In this document: one piece after another, positions 61,553 through 64,000 of the stretch
Layout: every line of letters starts with the position of its first letter
How positions within the stretch are numbered: position 1 is the stretch's first letter
Assembly: GCA_031315995.1 (NCBI GenBank)
Contig: JALDRG010000005.1
Coordinates: 242,432-306,431, forward strand
From: Nitrospira sp.
GTDB lineage: Bacteria; Nitrospirota; Nitrospiria; Nitrospirales; Nitrospiraceae
Reading direction: 5' to 3'
Length of the DNA stretch: 64,000 nucleotides
Position numbers and translations under genes: made by a program
The notes under the pieces: generated by a model
Told to the model about the DNA's origin: nothing
Seen by the model: the letters and a program-made list of their open reading frames with translations, nothing else
Databases searched by the model: none

Positions 61553-62656
61553 ATGAGCATGCTGGCTTCATTGAAAAAACTCGCCGATCTGGAATTTCTC
61601 TCAATGTTTTCCCCTGCGCGACAGTTATTGGGGCTCGACATCGGCTCGAGCAGCATCAAGCTGGTGCAGATTAAGGAACATCGGGGCCGGTATACGTTGC
61701 AGAAATTCGGCGTGAAGGAATTGGAGCCGGAGGTGATCGTCGACGGGACGGTCATGGACGAAGGACGGGTTGTTGCGGCCATCAAGGAACTGTTGGCCGA
61801 ACAGAATGTCAAATTGAAACAGGTCGCCATTTCCATCTCCGGCCATGCGGTCATTGTGAAGAAAATCACCTTGCCGCCGATGCCCGACGAGGAACTCGAC
61901 GCGCAGGTAAAGTTGTCGGCCGAGCAGTACATCCCCTTCGACATCAATGAAGTGAACCTGGATTTTCATGTCTTGCCCCCATCCGAGAATCCCGACGAGC
62001 AGAGTGAAATGTCGATCGTCCTGGTCGCGGCGAAAAAGGACAAGATCAACGAATTGACTGAATTGGTTAAAGCGGCCGGGTTGATTCCCGTCGTGATGGA
62101 CGTCGACGCCTTTGCGGTGGAAAACATGTATGGCGTGACTTCGCCCGCCTCGCAAGAGGACACGACGATATTGGTGAATATCGGGGCCAGCGTGATGAAT
62201 GTGAATATTGTGGGCGGGGGCGTCTCCCTCTTTACCCGTGATATCCCCTTGGGTGGAAACCGCTATTCCGAAGCGGTGCAGCGCGAGATGGGTGTCTCGT
62301 TCGAGGAGGCGGAGCAACTGAAGAAGAGTGATCGGGACGATGACCACACGCTCGCCTCCGTCATGGAAAGCGTCAATGCGGAAGTGTCGTCGGAAATTGC
62401 GCGCACGATCGATTATTTCAAAACGACCTCCTCTGATAGCGAAATTGCGCGGGTGTTGCTGTTCGGCGGGGGAGCCAAGGTCAAGGGCCTGGCTCAACAG
62501 CTTCGCGATCGAATGCATGTCGAGGTGGATATCGCGAATCCCTTTAACGAGATCGACACCTCGCAGTGCGACGTCGATCCCGATCTGTTGACAGAGATGG
62601 GGCCGCTTGCGGCGGTAGGCGTAGGCCTCGCGCTTCGGACGGTGGGGGACCGATGA
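61553..62656 (+). CDS. pilM: Type IV pilus assembly protein PilM
   Basis: LLGLDIGSSSIKLVQIKEHRGRYTL; LVNIGASVMNVNIVGGGVSLFTRDIPLGGNRYSEAVQRE. Confidence 0.95.
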   Translation: MSMLASLKKLADLEFLSMFSPARQLLGLDIGSSSIKLVQIKEHRGRYTLQKFGVKELEPEVIVDGTVMDEGRVVAAIKELLAEQNVKLKQVAISISGHAVIVKKITLPPMPDEELDAQVKLSAEQYIPFDINEVNLDFHVLPPSENPDEQSEMSIVLVAAKKDKINELTELVKAAGLIPVVMDVDAFAVENMYGVTSPASQEDTTILVNIGASVMNVNIVGGGVSLFTRDIPLGGNRYSEAVQREMGVSFEEAEQLKKSDRDDDHTLASVMESVNAEVSSEIARTIDYFKTTSSDSEIARVLLFGGGAKVKGLAQQLRDRMHVEVDIANPFNEIDTSQCDVDPDLLTEMGPLAAVGVGLALRTVGDR

Positions 62657-63207
62657 TTAGAATCAACTTGCTCGCAACTGGACCGAGGGCCAGGAAAGCC
62701 AAACCGCAGTGGGATGTGCGTGCCGAGGCGTTGCTCGGTGTCGGGGTGTTGCTGATCACCTTGGCCAGCTGCTGGTACTACGCCTCCTCACTCGACGACG
62801 AGATTCAAGCCAAGCAGAGCGAGAAGCAGGTCAAGGACAAGCAGGTGGCTCAGCTAAAAGAACAAGTGAAGGCTGTCCAAGACTTTGAGGAGAAGAAGAA
62901 GCAGCTTGAAGCAAAGAATCGCATCATCGATCAGTTGGAAAAAAGTCGGACCGGGCCGGTCAAAGTGCTGGACCATGTCAGCCAGAGCCTGAATCCGCTC
63001 AAGGTCTGGCTTGTGCGGTTGAATCTCAAGGGCAACAACGTTGAGCTCGAAGGCCGCGCGCTGACGAACGACGATGTGGTCGAATTCGTGAATAACCTCC
63101 GGCGGACCGATCAATTCGGCGCCATCAAGTTGATGGAGAGCCGGGCCGGACAGGACAACAAGATGAATACCTATCAATTTAAACTTGACCTGTCGATGAA
63201 AGGCTAA
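62653..63207 (+). CDS. pilN: Type IV pilus assembly protein PilN
   Basis: MIRINLLATGPRARKAK, TM, coiled coil; ATGA overlap with pilM. Confidence 0.92.
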   Translation: MIRINLLATGPRARKAKPQWDVRAEALLGVGVLLITLASCWYYASSLDDEIQAKQSEKQVKDKQVAQLKEQVKAVQDFEEKKKQLEAKNRIIDQLEKSRTGPVKVLDHVSQSLNPLKVWLVRLNLKGNNVELEGRALTNDDVVEFVNNLRRTDQFGAIKLMESRAGQDNKMNTYQFKLDLSMKG

Positions 63208-63208
63208 C

Positions 63209-63832
63209 ATGAGTCTGAATGCGATCAGCTTAGACAGCCTCCGCAGCATTCCGACGGGCCAAAAAGTCGCGCTGCTTGGTTTGTTGGTGGCGGCGATTTT
63301 GGTAGGGTTCTATTTCTACGTGGTTGATCCCAAGACCATTGAGCTCGAAGCCGTCCAGGGGCAGGTGGCCCAGTTGGATACGGAGATTCAGAATCTGACC
63401 CTCAAGGTCAAACATCTGGATGAACTGGTGGCGGCGAACAAGCAGTTGGAAATCGAGCTCGCGGCGAAGAAAGAACGCCTCCCGCCGGAAGAAGAAGCGG
63501 TTATGTTGCTCAAGCAGGTGTCTGATCTTGGCTTGCGGCTGGGGTTGGATGTCCGGCTCTGGAAGCCGGGTGCGCAATCGGAAGATCCCTCGAAGTTGTT
63601 CATTCGTATGCCCATCAATGTGGAAGTGGCCGGCGGATACCACACAGCTGCCATCTTTTTCGATCGAATCAGCAAGTTGTCTCGTATTGTTACTGTCCAG
63701 GATGTGCGTATCGGCGCGGCTCGCGTGGATCAAGGACGCGTGGTCACACAAACAGTCTTCGATTTGGTGGCCTATGCTGCTCCGGGGGAGAAGAAGGTCG
63801 TGACCCCGGTTCCCGCGGTAAAGCCCAAGTGA
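63209..63832 (+). CDS. pilO: Type IV pilus assembly protein PilO
   Basis: TM plus coiled coil, LPPEEEAVMLLKQVSDLGLRLGLDV; after pilN. Confidence 0.92.
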   Translation: MSLNAISLDSLRSIPTGQKVALLGLLVAAILVGFYFYVVDPKTIELEAVQGQVAQLDTEIQNLTLKVKHLDELVAANKQLEIELAAKKERLPPEEEAVMLLKQVSDLGLRLGLDVRLWKPGAQSEDPSKLFIRMPINVEVAGGYHTAAIFFDRISKLSRIVTVQDVRIGAARVDQGRVVTQTVFDLVAYAAPGEKKVVTPVPAVKPK

Positions 63833-63849
63833 GGAATGGAGCCCAGCTT

Positions 63850-64000
63850 ATGCCCAACGCGAGTGGAAGCACTGTGAATACACGAGTTTGCTGGAAGGAA
63901 TGGAGACGGTCGATGACTGCCGCTGCGGTCGTGCTGGTGGTCGGAGGTACGGCTCTGCCCATTGAGTCGAAAACCCTCCATCACTTGCGCCAAGTCGGAT
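63850..64000 (+). CDS. N-terminus of next pil gene, probably PilP; truncated by right edge
   Basis: ATG at 63850, open to window end; MPNASGSTVNTRVCWKEWRRSMTAAAVVLVVGGTALPIE...; identity inferred from gene order. Confidence 0.55.
   Translation, partial: MPNASGSTVNTRVCWKEWRRSMTAAAVVLVVGGTALPIESKTLHHLRQVG

Noticed and set aside
1-64000. CRISPR arrays, rRNA genes, insertion sequences or prophage
   Set aside because: No regularly spaced repeats, rRNA signatures, transposase motifs or phage structural genes seen.

Overview
Mostly core-genome segment of a GC-rich bacterium; I would guess Nitrospira-like from gene content and protein flavour, but this is not proven here. Left part (1-22 kb): the 5' portion of a minus-strand gene running off the left edge that looks like a DpnII/MboI-type nuclease-domain protein, a CheY-like receiver, lipoproteins, a tRNA-Arg, a Gld-type ABC transporter module (DUF4340/GldG/GldF/GldA-like), an RlpA-like protein, HEAT-repeat proteins, alpha-glucan phosphorylase, a UvrD-like helicase and a putative HExxH protein. 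Middle (22-56 kb): tRNA-Tyr/Gly/Thr, tuf, rpmG, tRNA-Trp, secE-nusG-rplKAJL-rpoBC, then rpsL-rpsG-fusA-tuf and the S10/spc/alpha ribosomal operons through rplQ. Right end (56-64 kb): lptC-lptA-lptB-rpoN-hpf-rapZ, a small MerR-like gene and pilM-pilN-pilO-(pilP). Most notable observations: (i) rplJ and rplL form one uninterrupted reading frame (L10-L12 fusion or internal-start arrangement); (ii) both near-identical EF-Tu copies have a lengthened, rewritten switch I in which the usual RGITI(N/A)T is KIMTIAI; (iii) the left-edge nuclease-like gene is missing from the ORF track; (iv) a 43-aa membrane micro-protein has its own Shine-Dalgarno and hairpin; (v) the rpsL promoter is a perfect sigma70 consensus overlapped by a 14-bp palindrome. 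No CRISPR array, rRNA or insertion sequence was seen.
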